A stretch of DNA of 64,000 nt from Neoaliturus tenellus (GCA_030545055.2 CM061531.1:53584705-53648704), one strand, 5' to 3'. Positions 43,423 through 51,283 are shown, counted from the stretch's first letter. Notes: a model not told the origin generated them from the letters alone. Program-made: numbers and translations.

Positions 43423-44055
43423 ATGGATAAACAAGTTTCATTCTCTAAGAAGATAGAATTAATAGAAGTAAAGCAAGGTATCATAGAGTTTCAAGCATTC
43501 CGTGGTAATGATGGAAATTTTATAATTAAAGAGTTAGTGGTACTAGATATGATAACATCTGTTGTTTATCACTTTTTATTTATGCCTCCTTTACCATTCA
43601 ACAGATTAACAACCAAAGCTAAAGTAACAAACAAATGGTTGATGAAACATTTTCATAATCTAAGATGGGATGAAGGTTTTATAACCTACAATATGATGCC
43701 ACACATTATGAATCATTTTTGCAAAAAGTTCAAAACTATTTTTACAAGAGGATTGGAAAAAGCAAATTGGATACAAACATATACAAACCATGAAGTAATA
43801 AATGTGCAAATGGAGAAAGATTTTTATTGCTACTTTGATAACATCTGTATTTCATCTAAAAACTTTAAACATCAACAGTCTCAATGTGCTTTAAAAAACG
43901 CATATCGTTTAAATGTCTATCTCCATCAACGTGGTGGGGGAAACGAAGGGTATAAAAGCGAGAGTGGCACTATGACAATGCATCAGTATTACTCGAACCT
44001 CCGGGGAGTCAACACCTCTGACGCGCAAACACAAGAAGAAGAAGACGATCAATAG
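43423..44055 (+). CDS. Polinton-associated conserved protein, 210 aa (RNase-H-like fold suspected)
   Basis: Two parts: residues 15-55 with IIEFQAFRGNDGNFIIKELVVLD, and residues 60-130 with TNKWLMKHFHNLRWDEGFI and FTRGLEKANWIQTY. From memory, this combination (a short strand-rich segment ending in KELxxLD, a W-x-[HN]-G-[IL]-x-W-x-[DE]-G motif and a [KR]G-x-EK-x-x-W-[IL] motif) is a widespread insect family found with mobile elements and viruses, and its pattern looks like a degenerate 3'-5' exonuclease. I cannot confirm catalytic residues. The C-terminus is acidic (EEEDD). Its 3' end hides a promoter for the next gene. Intact. Confidence 0.6.
   Translation: MDKQVSFSKKIELIEVKQGIIEFQAFRGNDGNFIIKELVVLDMITSVVYHFLFMPPLPFNRLTTKAKVTNKWLMKHFHNLRWDEGFITYNMMPHIMNHFCKKFKTIFTRGLEKANWIQTYTNHEVINVQMEKDFYCYFDNICISSKNFKHQQSQCALKNAYRLNVYLHQRGGGNEGYKSESGTMTMHQYYSNLRGVNTSDAQTQEEEDDQ
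43951..43958 (+). promoter_or_regulatory. TATA box inside the 210-aa gene, driving the next gene
   Basis: TATAAAAG within coding sequence; CATCAGTA initiator with A at 43985 (34 bases downstream); next ATG at 44069. Confidence 0.6.
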
Positions 44056-44068
44056 CAAGAAGAAGATA

Positions 44069-44428
44069 ATGGCGTCACAAAATTTTCTACAATCGCTTGT
44101 TGATCAATTCAACAAACATTCTAAATCTACTATACTACCAACAAAAAAATGTTCAGAATTAAAGGAAGAGAAACATTATATTATTCACACTATTAAGAAA
44201 ATGGAAACATCAATTGGAGACGCTATCAATTGCACACTAAGTGAAGCACCCTACACACCTGGTGATGAACCAAAATTTCAAGTATTTCTTCCCAAACGCT
44301 TCGTTCAACTGCTGCAGAATGAAGATTTACGACTGATTCACCCCGGCGCACTCTACTTAGCATCTCACGGTCCTAGCGGAAGCAACTCTACTGAACTTAC
44401 ACTTCATGTTATGCCTACTAGCAACTAA
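44069..44428 (+). CDS. Small Polinton protein, 119 aa, OB-fold-like (possible ssDNA-binding)
   Basis: Pattern Y-I-I-x-T-I-K-K-M-E-T-x-x-G-D-A-I (about 37-53), then FQVFLPKRFVQLL (70-82) and a C-terminal LYLASHGPSGSNS (95-107). Such strand-helix-strand proteins with a KK-[MI]-x-[ST]-x-x-G motif are common in Polintons and may be OB-fold single-strand binders, which a protein-primed replication system would need. This is inference; no catalytic motif is present. Its promoter lies in the preceding CDS. AATAAATAAA signals and a strong hairpin follow the stop. Confidence 0.6.
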   Translation: MASQNFLQSLVDQFNKHSKSTILPTKKCSELKEEKHYIIHTIKKMETSIGDAINCTLSEAPYTPGDEPKFQVFLPKRFVQLLQNEDLRLIHPGALYLASHGPSGSNSTELTLHVMPTSN

Positions 44429-44511
44429 TCTGTAGTTTATATATACTGTTGTACATGTGTGTAACTGATTATAAATAAATAAAAAATAAAAATAAAAAAA
44501 AATAAGAAAAG

Positions 44512-44551
44512 GCAACATATCGATAGTGTTTCTGCACTATCGATATGTTGC
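44512..44551. terminator. 17-bp perfect hairpin plus T6
   Basis: GCAACATATCGATAGTG (44512-44528), loop TTTCTG, CACTATCGATATGTTGC (44535-44551), then TTTTTTAAAA. Located after poly-A signals of the 119-aa gene and just before a TGACCTTGA site. Confidence 0.65.
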
Positions 44552-44572
44552 TTTTTTAAAAACACGTTTGGG

Positions 44573-44603
44573 TGACCTTGACCTAGTTTCGAGGGTATAT
44601 AAA
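44573..44603 (+). promoter_or_regulatory. TGACCTTGA site plus TATATAAA box, small paralogue 1
   Basis: TGACCTTGA at 44573-44581, TATATAAA at 44596-44603, ATCAGTC initiator with A at 44631. ATG at 44696 after a ~65-base leader. Confidence 0.7.
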
Positions 44604-44695
44604 GGCCGTAATTTTCTTGAGGATCTCATCAGTCTACGACTACCTTTCGTGCTGTACGCATCTCTGTTGGCTCTTCAGTTATTACAAATAACAAC

Positions 44696-44947
44696 ATGTC
44701 TCTTAAGGTTAAGTGTGCATCATATGATACCACCACCATCACAACTTTTGAAGAACTCGACGATTTTACTAATGAATTGCGAGTGTTACTTGCCGGTGGT
44801 TATCGTTTAAATATTGATGTTTACGCTAACAACATGAGGATGTTTCCTAAACAAAAATTCTGCAATGAAGAAGTATTTGTTTCCACACAACCTTCAACTA
44901 CAACACCATCTACTCAAAGTAATGTTAAGTTCCAGAAATATTACTGA
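44696..44947 (+). CDS. Small Polinton paralogue 1, 83 aa
   Basis: First of four small proteins sharing a pattern: an aromatic/hydrophobic strand, a T/S-x-E-E-L type turn, an amphipathic helix with L-x2-L or L-x3-L, then a (L/I)-x-I-x-V strand. Here: ITTFEELDDFTNELRVLL followed by YRLNIDVYA within the first 45 residues, then a Ser/Thr-rich tail. No known domain name. It has its own promoter with a nuclear-receptor-like site. The small beta-helix-beta layout could be a decoy or an adaptor domain; speculative. Confidence 0.65.
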   Translation: MSLKVKCASYDTTTITTFEELDDFTNELRVLLAGGYRLNIDVYANNMRMFPKQKFCNEEVFVSTQPSTTTPSTQSNVKFQKYY

Positions 44948-44980
44948 TGTTGAATAATATTGAGTGGTCGCTGTAGCATC

Positions 44981-44988
44981 TATAAAAA
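44981..44988 (+). promoter_or_regulatory. TATA box, small paralogue 2
   Basis: TATAAAAA with an AATCATC initiator-like site (A at 45012) and ATG at 45057. No TGACCTTGA immediately upstream here. Confidence 0.55.
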
Positions 44989-45056
44989 GAACGCGTAACC
45001 TAAACAGAATCATCATTTGCTTCCCAACTGACGCAGCGAAAACAACTACCACTACC

Positions 45057-45302
45057 ATGTTGTACAGAATGATGATTGAATTCAATGGAAAAATCTACGG
45101 AAAAGACTATCAAAGTGTAGAACAAATGACGTCCGATCTTCAAGTATTGACTAAAGAAGGATTCCAACCAAAATTAATTCTAAAATTTCCTGAAGTACAT
45201 CCACTATCTACTGAAGATCTCATTGCTATGGCTAAAGAAGAAAAAGAAAAATACAAACAAGATATAAAGAAAGAAAAAGAGGAAGAAAACTCACTATCTT
45301 AA
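45057..45302 (+). CDS. Small Polinton paralogue 2, 81 aa
   Basis: Start chosen at the first ATG after the TATA-initiator pair (45057); the frame is open upstream only from a GTG and across the TATA box. Shares the family pattern: MMIEFNGKIYGKDYQS, VEQMTSDLQVLTKEGF and a PKLILKF strand, then a Lys/Glu-rich helical tail (about 57-80). Stop followed by AATAAA and a hairpin with T6. Function unknown. Confidence 0.6.
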   Translation: MLYRMMIEFNGKIYGKDYQSVEQMTSDLQVLTKEGFQPKLILKFPEVHPLSTEDLIAMAKEEKEKYKQDIKKEKEEENSLS

Positions 45303-45308
45303 ATAAAT

Positions 45309-45330
45309 ACATCTTACACTTGTAAGATGT
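45309..45330. terminator. 10-bp perfect hairpin plus T6
   Basis: ACATCTTACA, loop CT, TGTAAGATGT, then TCTTTTTTAAAACTCC. Begins six bases after the stop of paralogue 2 and sits before a TGACCTTGA site. Confidence 0.6.
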
Positions 45331-45353
45331 TCTTTTTTAAAACTCCATTTGGA

Positions 45354-45395
45354 TGACCTTGAGATTACCCCCACCACTTTTCTAGTCTATAAAAC
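45354..45395 (+). promoter_or_regulatory. TGACCTTGA site plus TATA box, Cys-rich gene
   Basis: TGACCTTGA (45354-45362), GATTACCCCCACCACTT phrase, TATAAAAC (45388-45395), CTTCATTTC initiator with A at 45421. ATG at 45450. Confidence 0.65.
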
Positions 45396-45449
45396 ATGCT
45401 ATCCTACACTATACACCTTCATTTCTTGGCTAAACTTAGAAGCGTCAAC

Positions 45450-45809
45450 ATGGAAAACAAGAAAGACGAGTACAAACCACGCTATTGTTGTGAACAAAAA
45501 TGTACCGATATAGGAAGATGGATGGTAGACGGATTAGCTTGTAGAAAATGTGAATTCTTCGGATCTTGTTACTGCAAATGCAAGACAAAACAACTCCCAC
45601 CACCAGAATTGCGAACCTTCAAGATTTATAAATCAAGATACTTCCACACTTGCTGTCCCCAGAGATGTATCAAATTTCATCCAGAAAAAATTGTTAATTG
45701 CCGAGAGTGTAATGCATGTTATAAAGAAGACTTTTGTACATGCATCATAAATGCGTGCAAGTACAGATCTGATTGGTCTACTGATCCTGTTGAAGCTTCA
45801 GATGTATAG
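45450..45809 (+). CDS. Cysteine-rich duplicated zinc-binding-like protein, 119 aa
   Basis: Seventeen cysteines in two internal repeats: CC-E-Q-K-C ... CRKC ... C-x-C-x-C (C13-C44) and CC-P-Q-R-C ... CREC ... C-x-C (C68-C103). This suggests two zinc-binding modules that arose by duplication. I start at ATG 45450 because the upstream in-frame ATG at 45396 lies between the TATA box and the predicted initiator (45421) and would not be in the message. No family recognised; cross-brace (RING/PHD-like) is possible but histidines are few. It is embedded in the array of small paralogues and uses the same promoter cassette. Confidence 0.65.
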   Translation: MENKKDEYKPRYCCEQKCTDIGRWMVDGLACRKCEFFGSCYCKCKTKQLPPPELRTFKIYKSRYFHTCCPQRCIKFHPEKIVNCRECNACYKEDFCTCIINACKYRSDWSTDPVEASDV

Positions 45810-45829
45810 CTGTAGTCACTGACTGCAGC
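45809..45829. terminator. Hairpin (one mismatch) plus T6
   Basis: GCTGTAGTCA, single-base spacer, TGACTGCAGC, then CCTTTTTTAAAACTCC. It overlaps the last base of the stop codon of the Cys-rich gene. Confidence 0.55.
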
Positions 45830-45852
45830 CCTTTTTTAAAACTCCATTTGAT

Positions 45853-45861
45853 TGACCTTGA
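45853..45861 (+). promoter_or_regulatory. TGACCTTGA site, small paralogue 3
   Basis: Followed by the same GATTACCCCCACCACTT phrase as at 45362; a weaker CATATATT box lies near 45890. ATG at 45955. Confidence 0.6.
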
Positions 45862-45954
45862 GATTACCCCCACCACTTATTTTTTACAACATATATTCTA
45901 CGGATCATTCGATACGCTTCTCATTCTTATTTCATTACTCGCACTGACAACAAC

Positions 45955-46257
45955 ATGGATGATAAATTCATTTCCTTTCAACATTTAATTACCGACAGAG
46001 AAGAGATGGAAGCCCTATTCCAAAACTTACTCACACTCATTGATAACTATCCTTTAAGATGGATCAACATCACAGTGCAATACGTCAATCCTACCAAAAT
46101 ATTTTCATCCTCATCATCTTCTTCTGCCACCTCCATGTCTTCATCGTCGCAAAGTGCAGAGGAAGAGGAACAGACAACTAATGGTGTTAAAATTGTTGAA
46201 TTAAACGACGAGGAACAAGAAATGCAAGCTCTGGTTAAATATAAATTTAATATTTAA
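45955..46257 (+). CDS. Small Polinton paralogue 3, 100 aa
   Basis: Family pattern: FISFQHLITDREEMEALFQ then NLLTLIDNYPLRWINITVQYV in the first 43 residues, followed by a long Ser-rich tract (about 49-66) and an acidic tail. Promoter cassette as for the Cys-rich gene. No known function. Confidence 0.6.
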   Translation: MDDKFISFQHLITDREEMEALFQNLLTLIDNYPLRWINITVQYVNPTKIFSSSSSSSATSMSSSSQSAEEEEQTTNGVKIVELNDEEQEMQALVKYKFNI

Positions 46258-46448
46258 TTTATAAAAATTATTAGTGTTTCTAATTTATATTACAGCTAAT
46301 ACTTATTTCTACACACCACCCATAACCTACCCAAATGGGATTTTGCGGCAAAATGCTCTGGCCGCCGGTTCACATATGGGTATATCACCCTTCCCCCACC
46401 ACTCTACCACCCCCACCCCTCTACTTCCCCCTCCACCGCCCTTGCCCA

Positions 46449-46456
46449 CATATAAG
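46449..46456 (+). promoter_or_regulatory. TATA box, small paralogue 4
   Basis: CATATAAG with ATG 47 bases further at 46503. Upstream is a C-rich tract (CCCCCACC repeats, 46390-46440) but no TGACCTTGA. Confidence 0.5.
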
Positions 46457-46502
46457 CAACCCTCTGACCATCGCTCACCATTTGTTTGCCAACTTCCGAA
46501 CA

Positions 46503-46760
46503 ATGAGCTCCTCTCCTTTAACAACAAGTAAATGTACTTTTCTTATTCAATCACAAGAAGACTTACAAAGTATTTTTCAAATTTTAAGTGATATAATAAA
46601 CACTCCAAATAACACCATTACTATCACTGTGGAAGTTTCCTACAATTCTTCTGATTACGAAAACATGGAAAGCGAAGACGTCGAAGTTTTACAGCTGCCA
46701 AACAATAGTCTTCCATCTTCCAAAGCTGCAACACCCGACACAGCTAATAATGATGTTTAG
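46503..46760 (+). CDS. Small Polinton paralogue 4, 85 aa
   Basis: Start at ATG 46503 because the longer frame upstream crosses the TATA box and a C-rich tract. Family pattern: KCTFLIQSQEDLQSIFQILS then NTITITVEVSYN, and a Ser/acidic tail. The stop is inside a TAGTCGACTA palindrome. Function unknown. Confidence 0.6.
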   Translation: MSSSPLTTSKCTFLIQSQEDLQSIFQILSDIINTPNNTITITVEVSYNSSDYENMESEDVEVLQLPNNSLPSSKAATPDTANNDV

Positions 46761-46802
46761 TCGACTACAATTATTTTCTTTACCCCCCACTATTTTACAG
46801 TA

Positions 46803-46809
46803 ATATATA
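46803..46809 (+). promoter_or_regulatory. TATA-like box of the membrane-protein gene
   Basis: ATATATA-type box, about 90 bases before the ATG at 46895; a TCTCATTTC initiator-like site lies at about 46829-46837. Confidence 0.4.
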
Positions 46810-46894
46810 CCCTGTCCCTATATCTGTTTCTCATTTCATCGCCAACTTTCTTACCGTCAACACCGCTCCCATTTTAACTGCACACATTTAATAC

Positions 46895-47143
46895 ATGAAG
46901 ATGATGGATGATTTTTCATTTACATCACAATTGGAAGAGGATAAACTCAAACTTGAAATCAACAGACTACAATTGGAAATGAAGAATCAACAAGAAATGA
47001 TTCAGCTTTTACAACTATTCAAATGCATATTGTGGATAGTGTGTTTTTATCTTCTCATCGCTATCACCTTTGGCGTCTACCACTCCATCGCCAGTAAACA
47101 ACACCTTAACACCTCCTCAAATAAAACCACTACTTTTCTTTGA
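46895..47143 (+). CDS. Coiled-coil single-pass membrane protein, 82 aa
   Basis: Residues 12-40 form a heptad-like coiled coil (LEEDKLKLEINRLQLEM...), then a hydrophobic segment of about 25 residues (LFKCILWIVCFYLLIAITFG, 41-60, continuing to about 65), then a short polar Thr/Ser/Asn tail. The layout is that of a small viral membrane or fusion-support protein, but also of many holin- or tail-anchor-like proteins; no homology claimed. Last gene before the right TIR; AATAAA follows the stop at 47147-47152. Confidence 0.6.
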   Translation: MKMMDDFSFTSQLEEDKLKLEINRLQLEMKNQQEMIQLLQLFKCILWIVCFYLLIAITFGVYHSIASKQHLNTSSNKTTTFL

Positions 47144-47189
47144 TTAAATAAATTTTTACCCACCTTCAATCTAACCCTTCGGGGCTCAC

Positions 47190-47324
47190 CTTTTTTAAAA
47201 ACCCCACCAGATGACCTTGACCCACTTCCAAAACCCACCCATCACTGTCAAAAAACCCCAGCCCCTACAACACTTACAACCGCCTGACCTTGACCTGGGC
47301 CAGGAGTGGGCAAACCCCACTACT
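47190..47324. repeat. Right TIR of Polinton B
   Basis: Reverse complement of 28050-28194 apart from the 9-base indel and inner divergence. Contains TGACCTTGA at 47212-47220 and 47285-47293. Its inner edge repeats the TTTTTTAAAA...TGACCTTGA cassette found between the small genes. Confidence 0.95.
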
Positions 47325-47330
47325 GGTTAG
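47325..47330. repeat. Target-site duplication GGTTAG (right)
   Basis: Perfect copy of 28044-28049. Confidence 0.9.
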
Positions 47331-49735
47331 GTATTTGCCTCACCATTCTCAATACTTTATGGATTGGATATTAACGCTATGTACTCATTTTCTAATGCTT
47401 TTCTATCAACAGTTGTTTTTATTACTTTCCTTTGCCAGAATGATGGTCGGTAATGATTGCTAGCATTTGCGTTGCAATCAATTCCCCAGGTGTGATAGTG
47501 CGATTGAAAACAAACATGAGAGGGCGCTCCACGCCATCAACCGCTTTCAATAAACCGAACTGCGGATCCGCGGCGCTGGAATAAATAAAGGATGGAGATT
47601 AAAATTGACGCACACAAATATTGATATTAAATAAATCCACCACTTTGATCGCGCGAAATTTAACTGAGCATGTTTTCAGATTTGACTCTTAGTATAAAAA
47701 CATTACAATACATCATATAAAAATGCTATCCTTTCAAATATTTTAACATTGGTTAGTTTTAACGATGATTTTAATTTATTTTGTACTGACGTATTAACAT
47801 GACCAAAATTTAAATTGTCTGATTCCGTTACTTAACAATCATTTGAGATATACAATACCATCTGCAAAAGTTTGGGTTGTAATGAAAGTGTGTAGAACAC
47901 AACCATGTAAGTAAAAGTGTGTTGTAATTTAAACATTTAAAATAATAATAATATATAATTATAAAATTCTTCATACTCTCAAGAATTAATTACATTGACC
48001 ATTACATCTTTAACGTAGTTCATTTTTCAAATTAGAGAGTTTATTATAGAGAAATAGTAATATCAGATGAAAGTTTAATTTTAGCTACAGACAAGCCAAG
48101 ATTTGCTTTTGTAGCTGATATATAAGTAATTGTAATGCATCTGTTTTTCTGAAATAAATTAAACTGAAAAAGTTGTAGTTTTGTATGGCTTCAATTTTAC
48201 CTATTATCTATTCATAATCGTAGAATTTACATAAAAGGTGTTTATAATAAATGATAATTTTATAATAAAAAATTGATGAATACTGACTGATCAATTTTTT
48301 TATATCCTCGTCATGTAAGACCGAGTCGCAAGCTCGAATATAAGATGAACTTATATCGTTAAGTTGTATATTCGTTGATGTGCAATATAATTGTAGCTTT
48401 TTCATTGTGTATATTTGATATTGAACTATGTATAGCTATAAAAATGTGAATATCATATCTTTATATTTTTAAGAAGACCTAGAAACTCCCGGTGGTGTAA
48501 AATTATTGTAGCGGTTTTTATCACCATTCTAATCTGTCAACAAATTGGCTAAAAATAACATACGTCCACCTCAAACTCCTTTTCAACGGAATAATCAAAT
48601 AATCAAACATTTGTTCTGTGATTAAAAGTATTCTCATCGTCCAAGGGCAAACGGAAATCTAAAAATACCGTAATGATCACAGTACATGTAGTTTTTTTCC
48701 CTAAATCAAAATACATTTCATAATTATGTAGTATTTTACAGAGTGTTATTCAATATCGCACCAATAATTATGGCATTATAGTAAACTTGCACATTGTTAA
48801 ACAACTAAAACTGCTCCATGAGTAAATTTTCTAAAATGTATGATTTATTTAGATGTACGTTTGACATAATTTGACATACCTTTTAAACAATTTATGTACA
48901 GAATTCAAACTAAGTCGATGTATCTTCTTAATTCAATAAGAATTTCGTCTGTTAATCCTTTTTTCTATCGACCTACTTAGCAGATTTTGAGGATTGAGTT
49001 TTCATTTTAAAGCTTATGATCCAGCGCGTGTGCGTATGGTGAATAAATAATTCGTTTCGTTTCGTTCTTCGTCAGCTTAGCCTTTGATTTATTTCTAGAT
49101 GGCGCTTTAAAATGTTAACCAACGGATTAAGATTTTGAAATGTGTATTGTAACCTAACAGATTACCTTCAGATAAATTTTTAAATCGGATCATAAACAAA
49201 AATAGATTGTGACTGCATTATCAAAATATATCTTATCTTATCTTATACTCTAAAACAAGCTCCGTTTGTACGGGCAAAGTTTTTTTAGCTCCAAGGATTT
49301 TTGATTTTTTGATTGAATATGGGGGTTTTGGCCACCAGAAATCGATTGGAGCTGGTCCCATGTCTGGGAAAAATCCGGTTTTTGCGCTAGAGCCCTTTAA
49401 AGCTCCCATGTTATCATTATGGAGATTTTATTAATTGAACAAAAATCAGCTGATAACTGTAGATATAAACCAATGTGTTACATGATTAACCTGTAGTTTA
49501 AGAAAATTATACCAAAGCGCAACACCCGTCGGCTTGGCGAGTGAGCGAAGCGAACGAGCTCGTCTTTAAAATGGAAGAGGGCGAGTGAGCGGAGCGAACG
49601 AGCTTTGTGTGAGAACGAAAGTAATAATTTTACCGAGCTTAAGCTCGGTCCCCCTTGTACTATTGTTAAAACATTTACATTTTTATTAACATATGAAATT
49701 AACGTTCTCCTTGATAGTTTAATGCTTTTCACATA
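47331..49735. other. No gene seen; short relic of the 2.2-kb repeat end
   Basis: 47499-47585 resembles the last ~100 bp of the 2.2-kb repeats (GATTGAAAACAAACATGAG, then a GC-rich stretch and CGCGG). At 49530-49600 a GAGTGAGCG(A/G)AGCGAACGAGC phrase occurs twice. The rest is AT-rich with no supportable ORF. Confidence 0.5.
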
Positions 49736-50265
49736 GGGTGTCCCATAATAGTCTCCCCCTGGTTAATTTTTTAACAGCTGAATATATTCAAACGAACTTT
49801 GATACACGTTACTAGGGTAATGTAAAGTAATTTTTGGCGGTATTTTGAAATTAACCCCCCACCCCCAAATAGGGGTTGCTGGGGGTAACTCAAAAATTTT
49901 AAATACGAACCCCCAATTTTTTGTTATTTTTGTATTATACACGTGGTTTTGAGACTCTTATATTCTTTGACATTTTTCTCTTAACTTAACGGTTAGGGAG
50001 CTACAGCCAATGGAAGGTAATTTTTCGTCCCATAAGAGTAACATGGGACAAACTTAAATTGCCTTTTCTCCTGAACCATTTAGTCAAATAAAAAAATACT
50101 CAAGTATAAAAATGTCTTAAGATTATGTTTTAAGAACATTTCACTCATAAAATTGTCATTTACGCATAAATAATATTATTTCCAATATGGCGGACAGTAA
50201 AATTTGTAAAAATTTTATGTTTCTATAGTGAAAAAACATCTTAAACCGACTATTATGGGACACCC
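49736..50265. mobile_element. ~530-bp MITE-like element with 18-bp perfect inverted ends
   Basis: GGGTGTCCCATAATAGTC at 49736-49753 is the exact reverse complement of 50248-50265. The ends resemble the common insect TACAGGGTGTCCC-type mariner-like termini, with TA near both outer edges. The interior is non-coding. Confidence 0.65.
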
Positions 50266-50699
50266 GGTATAAAGTAACCTATAAAAGGCAAAGAAGTTCT
50301 GTATTATTCAATATGCCTCGGAGTATAAATTAACCCCTAGAGCAGAAAGAAGAAGTGTAATAGAAAACCGAGTAGGCAAGATTAGGGAAAACATGCGAAG
50401 ACTTCGTTAAGATCAGAGAACTGCAGAGAGACAAAGAGTGACTAAACAGCAGATAAAATGAGCAAAATATACCAACATTAAAACATCAACTGTGATAATA
50501 GATTTTAGTTTTCTTAACAAAAATAAAGCGAGTGGTATATATAGTGTTTTAAGACTTTGGGTTTTGTCCGTATTGTATTACGTTGGCTGAAGTCCAGTTA
50601 TGAACAATTGAATTTCAGTTTTTAATCAAACCACCAACGATAGTAGGATAATTACAAGTAATTTGTACTATCCAAATCATCTTGCATGCATGAATAAAA

Positions 50700-51190
50700 A
50701 AAAAATCATTCATTGTCTAAAGCTATAGGATGATCATTTACATAGATTATAAACATTGTTGGACCCAAAATAGATACTTGGGGTACGCCTGTAGGCACTG
50801 GTAGATAATATTAAAATTTACTATTATAAGAAACAGACCACAGTGTATAAGACTAAGAGTTCGGAAAATTAAGAGAGTTCTGACAAAAAACCATAGAATT
50901 TTTATTTTTATATCAGTATGTCATGGGAAAAGTATTGTTTCGTAGCTAATGTCGTTAAAGTTACCAATGACTTATTTTTTTTAATTAAGACTATAAATCC
51001 AATTTTTCAAAAAATCAGTAATAGTAAAACCTTTAAGGTACTCATTTTGGGCCTTAACCCATATTGATTTTGCAATAACAGATAATTATTTTCAAAATAT
51101 TCAAGAGTCAATCTATTTAATACCATTTAAAACACTTTAGATATAACAGGTAATATGGACACAGGACGGTACTTACTGTGGCTAGAAAAA
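50700..51190 (-). pseudogene. Non-LTR reverse transcriptase fragment
   Basis: On the minus strand YRPVSILPVISKVF (from about 51180), an NQYGLRPKMSTLK block (about 51070) and GVPQVSILGPTMFIIYVNDHP (about 50795-50735) appear in the right order, separated by stops and indels. It is a short, dead piece. Confidence 0.7.
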
Positions 51191-51283
51191 CTAAAAAAAA
51201 ACTATTTGACTTAAACCCTGTATATACATAAAAAAATTCAGAAAATTTTTTTCTCTGATTTTTTTTTTTTTTTTTTTTTTTCA

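Larger units (their letters stand above)
28050..47324 (+). mobile_element. Complete Polinton/Maverick element B (19,275 bp)
   Basis: Has every hallmark of a Polinton: TIRs starting AG and ending CT, 6-bp target duplication, protein-primed DNA polymerase B, retroviral-type integrase, FtsK/A32 packaging ATPase, adenain-like protease, and major and minor jelly-roll capsid proteins. Length is within the family's usual 15-20 kb range. Main genes run rightward from 31237 to 47143; one two-gene unit runs leftward next to the left TIR; 28.7-31.2 kb is regulatory. Four coding lesions are visible (one stop, three A-run frameshifts), while most genes are open, so the copy is recent or its lesions are partly assembly errors. 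Confidence 0.97.

Noticed and set aside
44526..44810. 94-codon ORF overlapping paralogue 1
   Set aside because: Runs over hairpin, TGACCTTGA and TATA box; shadow of the real gene in another frame.
45396..45449. Upstream ATG for the Cys-rich gene
   Set aside because: Lies between the TATA box and predicted start of transcription, so probably not in the message.
46335..46502. N-terminal extension of small paralogue 4
   Set aside because: Pro-rich translation of a C-rich tract and of the TATA box; the ATG at 46503 is preferred.
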